Of a stretch of 46,787 nt of DNA, positions 7,918 through 15,409 are shown one piece after another. Numbering within the stretch: position 1 is the stretch's first letter; each line of letters begins with the position of its first letter. Under the pieces are notes generated by a model. The model had not been told where the DNA came from, did not search any database, and saw only the letters and a program-made list of their open reading frames with translations. The DNA is taken from assembly GCA_944350015.1 (NCBI GenBank), contig CALVNW010000011.1, positions 1 through 46,787 on the forward strand. The letters run 5' to 3'. The stretch is from an uncultured Clostridia bacterium (GTDB lineage: Bacteria > Bacillota > Clostridia > Christensenellales > UBA1242). Both the position numbers and the translations under genes were made by a program.

Positions 7918-8751
7918 ATGTCTAACATTAAAGTTTTTGAAGATAAAAAAATAAGAACACAATGGAATGAACAAGAAGAAGATTGGTATTTCTCTGTTGT
8001 CGATGTTATTGCAGTTTTGACGGATAGCAGTCAGCCTAGAAAATATTGGAATGACTTGAAAAGAAAATTAAAGCAGGAAGGTAGTCAGTTGTCCGAAAAA
8101 ATCGGACAACTGAAATTGCAGTCTAGTGATGGCAAGTATTATAATACAGATGTTGTAAACACAAAAGATTTGTTGCGTCTAATTCAATCAATTCCAAGCA
8201 AAAAAGCAGAGCCTTTTAAAGTATGGCTTGCACAGGTTGGTAGTGAAAGATTGGATGAAATTGTCGACCCACAAAAAGCAATAGACAGAGCGATTGCTAC
8301 TTACCGTGATAAAGGTTATTCGGAAGAATGGATAACTCAAAGAATGATGACAATTAAAATGCGTAAAGAACTTACAGCGGAATGGCAAGATAAAGGTATA
8401 ACTCAGGAAAAAGACTATGCAATTTTAACAAATGAAATGACAAAAGCGTGGTCAGGTATGAGTGTGCAAGAATACAAAAAGTTTAAAGGACTTAAAAAAG
8501 AAAATTTGAGAGATAATATGACAAATATTGAACTTGTCCTTAATATGCTTGCCGAAGTCACTACAACAGGTTTATCTAAAAATGAAAATCCAAAATCTTT
8601 TGCAGAAAGTAAACAAATTGCCAAGCGTGGCGGAAATATTGCAAAAAATGCAAGAAAAGAATATGAGGAGCAATTAGGCAAAAGCATTATTTCGCCAGCA
8701 AATGCGACTAATAAAAAATTGTTAGATGTAAAAAAAGATGATGAAGAATAG
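7918..8751 (+). CDS. BRO-N domain protein, phage antirepressor-like
   Basis: A 277-residue protein whose first about 110 residues form a BRO-N domain: FEDKKIRTQWNEQEEDWYFS, VVDVIAVLTDS, RKYWNDLKRKL and the DVVNTKDLLRLIQSIPS segment. BRO-N proteins of phages and mobile elements bind DNA and often act as antirepressors. The C-terminal half (residues 130-277, with MRKELTAEWQDKGI and KSFAESKQIAKRGG) is a conserved companion region in clostridial versions. The coding sequence contains a perfect 11-bp inverted repeat (8086-8112) encoding SQLSEKIGQLK. The gene has its own promoter and ends at a terminator. It marks mobile DNA rather than core chromosome. Confidence 0.88.
   Translation: MSNIKVFEDKKIRTQWNEQEEDWYFSVVDVIAVLTDSSQPRKYWNDLKRKLKQEGSQLSEKIGQLKLQSSDGKYYNTDVVNTKDLLRLIQSIPSKKAEPFKVWLAQVGSERLDEIVDPQKAIDRAIATYRDKGYSEEWITQRMMTIKMRKELTAEWQDKGITQEKDYAILTNEMTKAWSGMSVQEYKKFKGLKKENLRDNMTNIELVLNMLAEVTTTGLSKNENPKSFAESKQIAKRGGNIAKNARKEYEEQLGKSIISPANATNKKLLDVKKDDEE
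8086..8112. repeat. Perfect 11-bp inverted repeat inside the BRO-N gene
   Basis: CAGTTGTCCGA (8086-8096) and TCGGACAACTG (8102-8112) are separated by five A. In RNA this is a very stable hairpin in the middle of the reading frame, at residues 57-65. Confidence 0.8.
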
Positions 8752-8756
8752 CATAA

Positions 8757-8794
8757 AAATAGCCAAAAGTTTTAACTCCTGGCATATTTCTATG
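8757..8794 (+). terminator. Hairpin after BRO-N; left copy of a 38-bp inverted repeat
   Basis: GCCAAAAGT (8762-8770) pairs with ACTCCTGGC (8775-8783) at 7 of 9 positions, and a short T-rich tail follows, so it may terminate the BRO transcript. The 38-base block recurs in inverted orientation at 9985-10022 with 35 identical bases, and the two copies bracket the next gene. Confidence 0.6.
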
Positions 8795-8898
8795 TTATTC
8801 AATATATTATTTATTGTTTCGATTTTCTAATGATTTATGATAAAATATAATTGTAAGAAAAATTGATATATATCAAATTACTATATTGAGGAGAATAT

Positions 8899-9984
8899 AT
8901 GAGCAATATTGAAATTTGGAATAAAATTGTTGACATTTATGAGGTAAATAAAAGAGCAGAAGAATTTAAACTACAAGATTTATGGACAACTATCTTTAAA
9001 GAATTATTTAATTATAGTAGTTTAAACAATGAAATTGATACGCATAGGGTGATTCATTTAGGCTCTTATGATAGAATAATTCCTGATATCATATTAAGAA
9101 AAAATAATGAAGATGTTGCTATTGTCGAACTAAAAAGAAATGTTCCTTTAACCAATAATTATAAAAATCAATTACTTAGTTATTTAAAACAGTTAAAATT
9201 AAATATTGGTATTTTAATATGTAATAAAATTTATTTGTTTTTATATGACTATACAAAAAAAGATTCAGAACAAAAAGAATTTGAAATAGATATAGTAAAA
9301 AATAATTTAAGCGGAGAAAAGTTTGTAGAAATATTCAGCAAATTCAATTTTGAATTAAATTTAGTAAAAGATTTTATTGAGAATAATTTAAAAATCAAAG
9401 ATGATTTGATACAACTAAAAAATATAACAACTGAAGAATTTATAAAAGAATTATTGGTTAATTATTTTAAAGAAGGCGGATTTAACAAATTAGCTATTGA
9501 TAATTTTATTAAAAGCATACATATAGATATAAGACCTACAAAAGAAGAAATGGCTGAATCTGTTAAGTATATGCAAAGGGAAAATGTTAAGCCTTATAAC
9601 AATATATCGGTATCTAAATCATATAATTTAGACAAAAATAAAGCAATTAGAATATGCCAACAAAACAATATTAAAATAACAAGGTGTGTTACTTTTTCTA
9701 ATTTAAGTAATTCCAATGGTAAATATCCTGCAAATGTGAGTTTATCATATTTGGAAAATGATTGGATGATAATATTAAATGATGGATTTAATAGAAAACT
9801 TCATGTGTTTAATATCCCTGCCAAAACATTTACCTATAAGCAGTTTTATATTAGACAAGATAAAAACCTTATTGTTTTAGGAATTAATAATAATTTCGTA
9901 GACTCTCACCCTCAACAAAATATAATAAATAGATTATTTGAATATAAAATACAAACAATAGATTATTCTAATCAAGAAATATAG
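8899..9984 (+). CDS. PD-(D/E)xK nuclease-like protein, type I restriction HsdR-N-like
   Basis: A 361-residue protein. Residues 60-80 read DRIIPDIILRKNNEDVAIVE followed by LKR, the D...E-x-K core of PD-(D/E)xK nucleases in the arrangement seen at the N-terminus of HsdR subunits. No helicase motifs follow, so it is a stand-alone nuclease-like protein. The C-terminal about 150 residues (SLSYLENDWMIILND) are unfamiliar. GAGGAG precedes the ATG, and TATAAT at 8846-8851 may be its -10, but there is no clear -35. Inverted repeats lie on both sides, the right one starting at the base after the stop. Restriction or defence is inferred; no methylase or specificity subunit is nearby. Confidence 0.65.
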   Translation: MSNIEIWNKIVDIYEVNKRAEEFKLQDLWTTIFKELFNYSSLNNEIDTHRVIHLGSYDRIIPDIILRKNNEDVAIVELKRNVPLTNNYKNQLLSYLKQLKLNIGILICNKIYLFLYDYTKKDSEQKEFEIDIVKNNLSGEKFVEIFSKFNFELNLVKDFIENNLKIKDDLIQLKNITTEEFIKELLVNYFKEGGFNKLAIDNFIKSIHIDIRPTKEEMAESVKYMQRENVKPYNNISVSKSYNLDKNKAIRICQQNNIKITRCVTFSNLSNSNGKYPANVSLSYLENDWMIILNDGFNRKLHVFNIPAKTFTYKQFYIRQDKNLIVLGINNNFVDSHPQQNIINRLFEYKIQTIDYSNQEI

Positions 9985-10022
9985 CATAAAAATATGCCAG
10001 GAGTGAAAACTCTTGGCTATTT
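9985..10022. terminator. Bidirectional terminator; right copy of the 38-bp inverted repeat
   Basis: GCCAGGAGT (9996-10004) and ACTCTTGGC (10009-10017) pair fully, counting one G-T pair. T-runs are better on the minus strand (TATTTTTATG). It lies between the converging nuclease-like gene and the leftward mobile-element block, and matches 8757-8794 inverted. Confidence 0.7.
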
Positions 10023-10024
10023 GC

Positions 10025-10288
10025 TTAGTTATTAAGTTTGTTGCTTTCTATTCCTATTTGTAAGCCGACTTTAAAGCCATAGTTAAAAAAGTTTTTTTCG
10101 CATATTTCAGCGGAATTTGAATTTGCTTCTAAAAATTCTTCTAATAGGTTGTCTTGTTCTTTGTTTAAGGTTGCTTTTAGTTTGTGATAAACTTCTAATT
10201 CCTTTTCACAAGCTTTTTTATATTTTTTACTCTTTTTCATATCTGCGACACTAATGTTGCCATAGAATAGTTCTTCAATTATATTCAT
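10025..10288 (-). CDS. DUF6809-like small protein
   Basis: An 87-residue protein with the pattern IIEELFYGNIS, a central helical region (LKATLNKEQDNLLEEFLEAN) and a terminal YGFKVGLQIGIE, which I recognise as the DUF6809-type layout common on clostridial integrative elements and phages. The function is unknown. It is the last gene of the leftward block; its start overlaps the upstream stop by four bases (ATGA type), with AAGGAGG before the ATG. Confidence 0.7.
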   Translation of the reverse strand: MNIIEELFYGNISVADMKKSKKYKKACEKELEVYHKLKATLNKEQDNLLEEFLEANSNSAEICEKNFFNYGFKVGLQIGIESNKLNN

Positions 10289-10611
10289 TTTGCCTCCTTA
10301 TTTGGTACATACAATTTGTCTGCAACTTTAATTGCTTTATATGATGTTCCATTTATGGCTTGTTCTACGTATTCTGGTTTGCCATCGGCAGTTGCTCGTA
10401 AGAGAAAGTGGTCTTTATCTTCTTGTGCTGGTTCTATGTTTATATCAATGATATCTTCAAGCCTTGACACTTCTATAACTTTTATTCCTTTTTGTATAAG
10501 GTATGAACTAAACTGCCAAAGTTTTTCAAACATTCCATTTGAGTCCACAATAAAACAGAAATCATCTTGTGGATAATATGCTGTAATTCTATAATATTTA
10601 TTTTGTTCCAT
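10285..10611 (-). CDS. Hypothetical mobile-element protein
   Basis: A 108-residue protein beginning EQNKYYRITAYYPQDDFCFI, with no recognised catalytic motif or membrane segment. It has a good ribosome site (GGAG) and sits between the PcfJ gene and the DUF6809-like gene in one transcript. Proteins of this sort accompany PcfJ in conjugative elements, but I cannot assign a function. Confidence 0.6.
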   Translation of the reverse strand: MEQNKYYRITAYYPQDDFCFIVDSNGMFEKLWQFSSYLIQKGIKVIEVSRLEDIIDINIEPAQEDKDHFLLRATADGKPEYVEQAINGTSYKAIKVADKLYVPNKEAK

Positions 10612-10624
10612 AATTTTACTCCTT

Positions 10625-11938
10625 TCAAATTGCTATTTGCCTTAACTTTCTATTGGCGTAAGGTAGCCATTTGTTGTTTACATAAGTCAAAATCTCATCA
10701 CTTGGTTTTGTATCATGTTCGCCATAGCATTGCAAGATTTTATGATTTTTAAGTGAATATTCAAGAGTTACAAGTGGTATGTCAGGTGATAATCTGTTGC
10801 GAATAAAGAAAATAAGTGTTTCTTCACGAGCGAATTTTTGGTCATAATTCATTTGTCCTACGCAGTGATGCAGTTGTTCGCCTTCGTAGATTAATTGTTG
10901 TGGACTTTTTGCAATTATGCAAATGTAATCTTCTTTTATTAAAAGCCTTTCAAGTGATAGATATTTGTTAACTACATTAGCAAACTTTTGATAGAGCTCT
11001 TTTCGTTCTTCTGCGTCTTTTTCTGCTTTCTTTGTGTGATATTGGTCTATTCGTATATCGTGCCACTTTTTGAAATTTTTTGGATAACGGTTCTTGTCTT
11101 CGGTCATATCAAGTCCTAAATACTCGCAAGCATTTCTATAATCTTCATAGGAGTAGCCGTCAGTATTTTGTTTTATGAGATACTTTAAAAACTTGTCTAT
11201 TTCGTTATGTCTCAGAAATGCTTTTAAGTTTTTGAAATTATCTTTTTGCACAAATTGTTTTTTAAATTTTTCAAATTTATAGACTTCTTCAATATCTTTG
11301 TTTTGTTTATACGCATTGATTATTGAAGAAATATAATATCCAGAATTTGCTTTATCTTTATTTTTGTATAACCATTTGCAGAAATTTTTATCTTTTTCAC
11401 AAAGTCTTAAAATTTGTATGCTTGTGGCAAGTTCGCTAAGTCCTGCCTTTACTAAAAGTTCACATTTAGGATATTTTTCATAAAATCTTAAATAGTTTAA
11501 AATGTCTGTGTATGTATATAAATCAACTGCTGAATACTTGTATTTTGGAAGTTTGTAAATAAACGATTTATTGATAATTGGTGCGGAAATATTGAAATAT
11601 TTGGCATCATTCCAACCCCAATCATAGTCAACCCAATGTCTATACTCTGAAATACCTTCACGATACCAGCCAACTTTGTAAAAACCCATTGCAAGTCCAA
11701 TATCTCGTAGGAAAACCTTATCTGTGTGTATTCCGTGAACGACAACTTGCTTGCAAAACCATTTTTTGCGGTAGTTTCTAACTGCAACTACAACTTCACA
11801 AAGTTCGTGCTTATACTCTGTAAAGTATTTGTAAAATCGAGTGTTTCCATTTGGCTTTGGATACTCTTGCAAGTCTAATTTTTTAATTTTATTTAATATG
11901 TTTTTAGGTATAGGTTTAATGTCAAATTCTGTAATCAT
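10625..11938 (-). CDS. pcfJ: PcfJ-like protein
   Basis: A 437-residue protein whose C-terminal 120 residues carry the PcfJ signature: IAKSPQQLIYEGEQLHHCVG, then FFIRN, VTLEYS and ILQCYGEHD. The N-terminal 300 residues are helical and poorly conserved. PcfJ comes from the pCF10 conjugative plasmid region, and homologues are frequent in integrative and conjugative elements and phages; the biochemical role is not known. AAAGGAG precedes the ATG. It lies 12 bases after the PcfK-like gene, the usual partner. No relaxase or type IV secretion gene is in the window, so this is either the end of an element that continues outside or a stripped remnant. Confidence 0.9.
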   Translation of the reverse strand: MITEFDIKPIPKNILNKIKKLDLQEYPKPNGNTRFYKYFTEYKHELCEVVVAVRNYRKKWFCKQVVVHGIHTDKVFLRDIGLAMGFYKVGWYREGISEYRHWVDYDWGWNDAKYFNISAPIINKSFIYKLPKYKYSAVDLYTYTDILNYLRFYEKYPKCELLVKAGLSELATSIQILRLCEKDKNFCKWLYKNKDKANSGYYISSIINAYKQNKDIEEVYKFEKFKKQFVQKDNFKNLKAFLRHNEIDKFLKYLIKQNTDGYSYEDYRNACEYLGLDMTEDKNRYPKNFKKWHDIRIDQYHTKKAEKDAEERKELYQKFANVVNKYLSLERLLIKEDYICIIAKSPQQLIYEGEQLHHCVGQMNYDQKFAREETLIFFIRNRLSPDIPLVTLEYSLKNHKILQCYGEHDTKPSDEILTYVNNKWLPYANRKLRQIAI

Positions 11939-11950
11939 ATTTAACTCCTT

Positions 11951-12823
11951 TTATTGTAATTTAACTTTTCCATCAAGCAGTGAAGATATTGTTTTAAGTA
12001 AAAATTTATCAAAGGTTTGATTGTGTATATCAACACTAATTGGTTCGACTTTTTCTTGTTTTGCTTCTTGCTTTTGAATAAACTCCACATTGTCATTTTC
12101 AATAATGATGCAGTGGTATTTGTCTTTAACTTTTGCTATATAATCTTCTTTTACGTGATATGGAAAGCCTGCTAAATCAACCTTAATTGAGCCTAAATCT
12201 TTTTTAGTAAGAGTTAAATTCATTTCTTTTACGATTATGTTTGCAGTTTCATTAAACGCTTCATAAAAATCACCAAGTTTAATAAAAACAAGAGAGTCTG
12301 GATAACTCTCTTGCGTGTCTTTATAGTTTAAATACCATTCAGGAAGTTCTTGCTTTGTTTTTTCAACAATTTCTGCTTGTTCTTCGGATTTATCTTCGCT
12401 TTCTTGTGAATTTGTGGATAAGTCCAACATATCAAAGAAAGACTGCTGATTGTTTTCCTTTTTAGGTTTTGGTGTTTCAATTTGCTTAGGAGGAGTAGAT
12501 GTTTTCTTATATTCACTACCATCTTCGTTTAAGAGTATGCCTTCGAGTGAGTCTTCTTCAAAGTAGTGAATTGCCCAGGCAAAGACTGTTTTATCTTTTA
12601 TGCAAGCACAATTTGCACCTTTTTCAACAAGTTTCCTTGCTTCTTCATGGGCAAACTTCATAAAAGTATCAAGTGTTTTCTTGTTGATTAGTGTCTTATT
12701 GTCTTTGTGAATTTTAACGCCATTATTGATTTTATCTGCAAGAGTTTCACTCGCATTTTCTTCTAAATATGCTTTAAGTATTTCTTGCTCTTTATTTTTA
12801 GTTTCAAGGTTTAGTTTAATCAT
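11951..12823 (-). CDS. pcfK: PcfK-like protein fused to a MutS N-terminal-like domain
   Basis: Residues 1-110 form a PcfK-like domain (helical region, then the FAHEEARKLVEKGANCACIKDK region with VFAWAIHYFEEDSLEG). After a charged linker, residues 190-280 read PDSLVFIKLGDFYEAFNETA and LAGFPYHVKEDYIAKV, matching the mismatch-recognition domain I of MutS (F-x-K-x-GDFYE). There is no MutS ATPase, so this is a domain borrowed by a mobile-element protein. I chose the ATG at 12823 because GGAGG lies just before it; the frame stays open to 12862, inside the upstream gene. It is co-transcribed with PcfJ. A role in handling element DNA is inferred. Confidence 0.82.
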   Translation of the reverse strand: MIKLNLETKNKEQEILKAYLEENASETLADKINNGVKIHKDNKTLINKKTLDTFMKFAHEEARKLVEKGANCACIKDKTVFAWAIHYFEEDSLEGILLNEDGSEYKKTSTPPKQIETPKPKKENNQQSFFDMLDLSTNSQESEDKSEEQAEIVEKTKQELPEWYLNYKDTQESYPDSLVFIKLGDFYEAFNETANIIVKEMNLTLTKKDLGSIKVDLAGFPYHVKEDYIAKVKDKYHCIIIENDNVEFIQKQEAKQEKVEPISVDIHNQTFDKFLLKTISSLLDGKVKLQ

Positions 12824-12831
12824 AATTCCTC

Positions 12832-13209
12832 CTAAAATGGTAGTTCTTTTAATAATTCGCAAATTTTATATTCAAGTTTATCTAGTGTTGTGTAGTGATT
12901 GAAACCACCTTTGTAATCGACTTCGTTTTTTGCTGTTCTAATAAGTATGTGATTATACCAATTGTTGTTAAAATATCTAACATCACTAATCGAAATATAT
13001 ACATACTTATTTTCAGTTCCACCTTTAATGAAAGCAGAAAAGCAGTAGTGATTTTTATTAACTTTTATTAAGCTCCAATTATTTTCTTTGCAAATTGTTT
13101 TTAAATAATTTATATATTTTGTTTGAAAAGTTTTATAGTCGTTACCAGTATAACAACCAGTTGAGAATTCATAATTTATATATTGTTTTAATGTGCTTAT
13201 GTTAGACAT
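12832..13209 (-). CDS. Hypothetical protein of the mobile-element block
   Basis: A 125-residue protein with no recognised domain; features are a Tyr/Asn-rich N-terminus and a beta-rich middle (KYVYISISDVRYF). GGAGG lies ten bases before the ATG, inside the end of the upstream gene, and its stop is 9 bases from the PcfK-like start. The close packing supports it being real. Confidence 0.65.
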   Translation of the reverse strand: MSNISTLKQYINYEFSTGCYTGNDYKTFQTKYINYLKTICKENNWSLIKVNKNHYCFSAFIKGGTENKYVYISISDVRYFNNNWYNHILIRTAKNEVDYKGGFNHYTTLDKLEYKICELLKELPF

Positions 13210-13210
13210 T

Positions 13211-13498
13211 TTAATTTACCTCCATAATTTTCAAATCTATAAAAGTATGTAAATAATAGTTAGATTCACATTTGTAGTTCCAAAAATATTCATTTGCTTT
13301 TTTATCTTCAATGTTGGTATCTAATTCAAAATCATCGATGTAAGAATATTCTTTATTGTAGTATTCTTTTTCAAGTTTGATTAATGAATAAAATTTATCT
13401 AATGCCTTTTCTTTTGTATTGAATAAATAGTTATCTATTCCATTACAATCATCAGTGGAGTAGTCAAGTTGTACCATATAAATAATTTCTTTTTCCAT
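13211..13498 (-). CDS. Hypothetical small acidic protein
   Basis: A 95-residue acidic protein (IYMVQLDYSTDDCNGIDNYL), resembling small proteins that travel with ArdA, but with no domain I can name. The AGGAGG ribosome site lies inside the end of the upstream gene and the two overlap by one base (TAATG). Confidence 0.6.
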   Translation of the reverse strand: MEKEIIYMVQLDYSTDDCNGIDNYLFNTKEKALDKFYSLIKLEKEYYNKEYSYIDDFELDTNIEDKKANEYFWNYKCESNYYLHTFIDLKIMEVN

Positions 13499-13935
13499 TA
13501 TGCAGTCCTCCTAATTCCACCACCGAAACTTTGGACTAAAATAGTGCCAAATTCACTTAAATAATCATCGCTTTTATTCCAGACATAAGAGAAAGCAGAA
13601 AATTCATTTTTAGAATATTGACATATTAAGTCTTCCCATTCTTCTTTGTAGTCGGTTACTATAAGAAAGTCATATAATTCACCAAAGTCAGTAAGTTCGT
13701 GTGTAATCGCATAAACTGTGCAATTATATTTTTCTTCTATTTCTTTTACTTTGTTTTGCACATCTTCATCTTGCCAAGCCCAAAAGCCAGCGTATCGTTC
13801 AAAGTAACAAACTTCATCATTGTTTTCAAATCCTTTTATGTAAGGTTTATATATTTCTAGTTTTTGCATAATTTCTAATGCTTTTTCTTTTCTTTCTTCT
13901 TTTGTTGTATTTGATTGTTTAATTTCTTTTTCCAT
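13498..13935 (-). CDS. Hypothetical acidic protein
   Basis: A 145-residue protein, acidic and aromatic-rich (EVCYFERYAGFWAWQDEDVQ), between ArdA and the PcfK block. It has no recognised motif. A protein-interaction or DNA-mimic role could be suspected from composition, but nothing proves it. GGAG precedes the ATG. Confidence 0.6.
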   Translation of the reverse strand: MEKEIKQSNTTKEERKEKALEIMQKLEIYKPYIKGFENNDEVCYFERYAGFWAWQDEDVQNKVKEIEEKYNCTVYAITHELTDFGELYDFLIVTDYKEEWEDLICQYSKNEFSAFSYVWNKSDDYLSEFGTILVQSFGGGIRRTA

Positions 13936-13953
13936 GATTTTTATCTCCTTTAT

Positions 13954-14499
13954 TTAACAAATTTCAATTATTCCTTCGTTATATTCTTCTGCGTAACAAT
14001 CGCCCATGTATCTTCCATAAGCTTCAAAATCTATAAAGTTTTCTAAAACTTCTGGTATTTGATAGCAATATTCACCATAGATCATTCTTCCGTAATCTTC
14101 CCAAGTGTAGCCTTTATACATGTGAATATCATCGTCCCATTGTGAGCCCTTGTTATTTACTAAATTTTCAAAATCATCAAAGTTTCTCACATCTAAATAT
14201 GCTTGCATAAGTTCGTATTTGTAATCATCATCAAGCACACCAGCTTCTTTTAATAATTCAAACAAGTGTTCAGGGTGAGTATAGTCGCAATTTATTCCAT
14301 CAATGTTAAAACCTTCAATGTCTTGAATAAAGAGTTCTTCATCTATGCCTTTGAGTTTAAAACCTTCTTTTTTAAGTTCTTTTTCAATTTCGCTCCAATC
14401 TTCATAATCGGCAAGATTTAGCCATCTTGAACCTAATGCTCTTTCGTTGCATTCATTGTATGAACCCCAAGAGCCAATAACCATTTGTATTTCACACAT
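13954..14499 (-). CDS. ardA: Antirestriction protein ArdA
   Basis: A 181-residue, strongly acidic protein with the ArdA hallmarks: the opening WGSYNECNERALGSRWLNL, EELFIQDIEGF in the middle, and the C-terminal FEAYGRYMGDCYAEEYNEG. ArdA is a DNA mimic that blocks type I restriction enzymes when a conjugative element enters a new host. Length and domain order are normal for the family and nothing appears broken. AAAGGAG precedes the ATG. Its presence in a leftward operon with PcfJ and PcfK identifies the block as the antirestriction and maintenance part of a mobile element. Confidence 0.93.
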   Translation of the reverse strand: MCEIQMVIGSWGSYNECNERALGSRWLNLADYEDWSEIEKELKKEGFKLKGIDEELFIQDIEGFNIDGINCDYTHPEHLFELLKEAGVLDDDYKYELMQAYLDVRNFDDFENLVNNKGSQWDDDIHMYKGYTWEDYGRMIYGEYCYQIPEVLENFIDFEAYGRYMGDCYAEEYNEGIIEIC

Positions 14500-14513
14500 A
14501 ATTTTTTCTCCTT

Positions 14514-14756
14514 TTAATCTTCAATGTTTTCAAAGTCGTCAACAGAGATTTTTTCATAATGACAACCATATTCAAAATAGAGATTATTTTCTTTATCTCT
14601 TTTTAAGTCATATTCAATGACACTAATTTTACCTTGATTTGTTATAGCCAAAGTGATTGTCATTTTATCAAAGTTGATATCTACAATGTTAAATATGATT
14701 TCTGTATAACCATCAAAGTATTGAAATTCTTTCAAATAATAATTTTGATTTTCCAT
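14514..14756 (-). CDS. Hypothetical small protein
   Basis: An 80-residue protein, beta-rich by sequence (EIIFNIVDINFDKMTITLAI), with no recognised family. It has an AAAGGAG ribosome site, lies 14 bases from the ardA start and is co-oriented with it. Confidence 0.6.
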   Translation of the reverse strand: MENQNYYLKEFQYFDGYTEIIFNIVDINFDKMTITLAITNQGKISVIEYDLKRDKENNLYFEYGCHYEKISVDDFENIED

Positions 14757-14768
14757 TTTTTACTCCTT

Positions 14769-15056
14769 TTAATTTAAAATTCTGAACCATAGTTGATAGC
14801 AGTTTTCAATTTCAAGATTTACGATTTGATGCTTTTCATTTTCAAATTCGATTTCTTCAAATTCTGTGAAACTGCCTTTGAATTCGTTTGTTGAATTGAC
14901 TAATTTATGGCAATATCTAATGCAATCTTCATAAATTTTAGATTTAGTATAAAGATTTTCATCATCAATTTCGCCAAATCCTACAAATCTGAAAGAACCT
15001 TTTTTAGTAAATTTTGTTAGACTAAACTTTACTTTTTTTCTTTCTTTTTCATTCAT
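14769..15056 (-). CDS. Hypothetical small protein, first gene of the mobile-element operon
   Basis: A 95-residue protein with a basic start (NEKERKKVKFSLTKFTKKGS) and an acidic middle; no family recognised. An AAGGAGG ribosome site 8 bases before the ATG and 12-base spacing to the next gene support it. No clear promoter is visible upstream; the 15105-15304 inverted arms lie there and may carry regulatory sites. Confidence 0.6.
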   Translation of the reverse strand: MNEKERKKVKFSLTKFTKKGSFRFVGFGEIDDENLYTKSKIYEDCIRYCHKLVNSTNEFKGSFTEFEEIEFENEKHQIVNLEIENCYQLWFRILN

Positions 15057-15104
15057 TTTTATTTACCTCCTTATATGAATTTGCCTTTTGGCAGTGGCCA
15101 AGTA

Positions 15105-15304
15105 GCAAATTTGGGGAAGCAGTCTTACACTTTGAAATCTTGTATGTATGAAGTCAACGAAACAGAAGAAAATATTGTATTGAAATTTTTTAACTAACAA
15201 TAAAAAAAGACCAGGTTAAAAACCTAGTCTTGAATTTTATCTTATTAAATTAAATTGTTTAAGCAATATTTTATTCCGTTGACTTAATACGAGAAATTTG
15301 CTAC
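15105..15304. repeat. Imperfect inverted arms between divergent genes
   Basis: GTAGCAAATTT (15105-15115) is matched by its reverse complement at 15294-15304, and the 17 bases at 15146-15162 match 15274-15290 inverted with two mismatches. The right arm lacks about 30 bases present in the left. Between them sits a hairpin (15207-15232). Together they fill the 15057-15409 gap between two outward-facing genes. Either duplicated divergent regulatory DNA or two converging remnants of one gene end would fit. Confidence 0.55.
15200..15233 (-). terminator. Hairpin with terminator form on the minus strand
   Basis: AAGACCAGGTT (15207-15217) pairs with AACCTAGTCTT (15221-15231) with one mismatch. On the minus strand it is followed by seven T, a good intrinsic terminator. 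No leftward gene lies just to its right, so it may serve a remnant or insulate the divergent genes. Confidence 0.6.
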
Positions 15305-15359
15305 AAAAGACACAACAAAAGCAAAGAATATAAGGAGTAATTTAACTCAAGTTGCCTTT

Positions 15360-15387
15360 TTGAAAGTTTTTTGATATTATATATAAA
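15360..15387 (+). promoter_or_regulatory. Possible promoter of the nuclease gene at 15410
   Basis: TTGAAA (15360-15365), a 16-base spacer and TATAAA (15382-15387) stand 22 bases before the ATG at 15410, with AGGTGG between. Confidence 0.5.
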
Positions 15388-15409
15388 ATCATATATTATA
15401 GGTGGTAGT

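Noticed and set aside
8899..9984. Complete type I restriction HsdR subunit
   Set aside because: Only the nuclease-like N-terminal core is present; there are no helicase motifs and no hsdM or hsdS nearby.
15075..15197. Rightward 40-codon open frame
   Set aside because: Its only nearby purine-rich signal belongs to the opposite strand, and it lies within the inverted arms; at best a gene-end remnant, not a gene.
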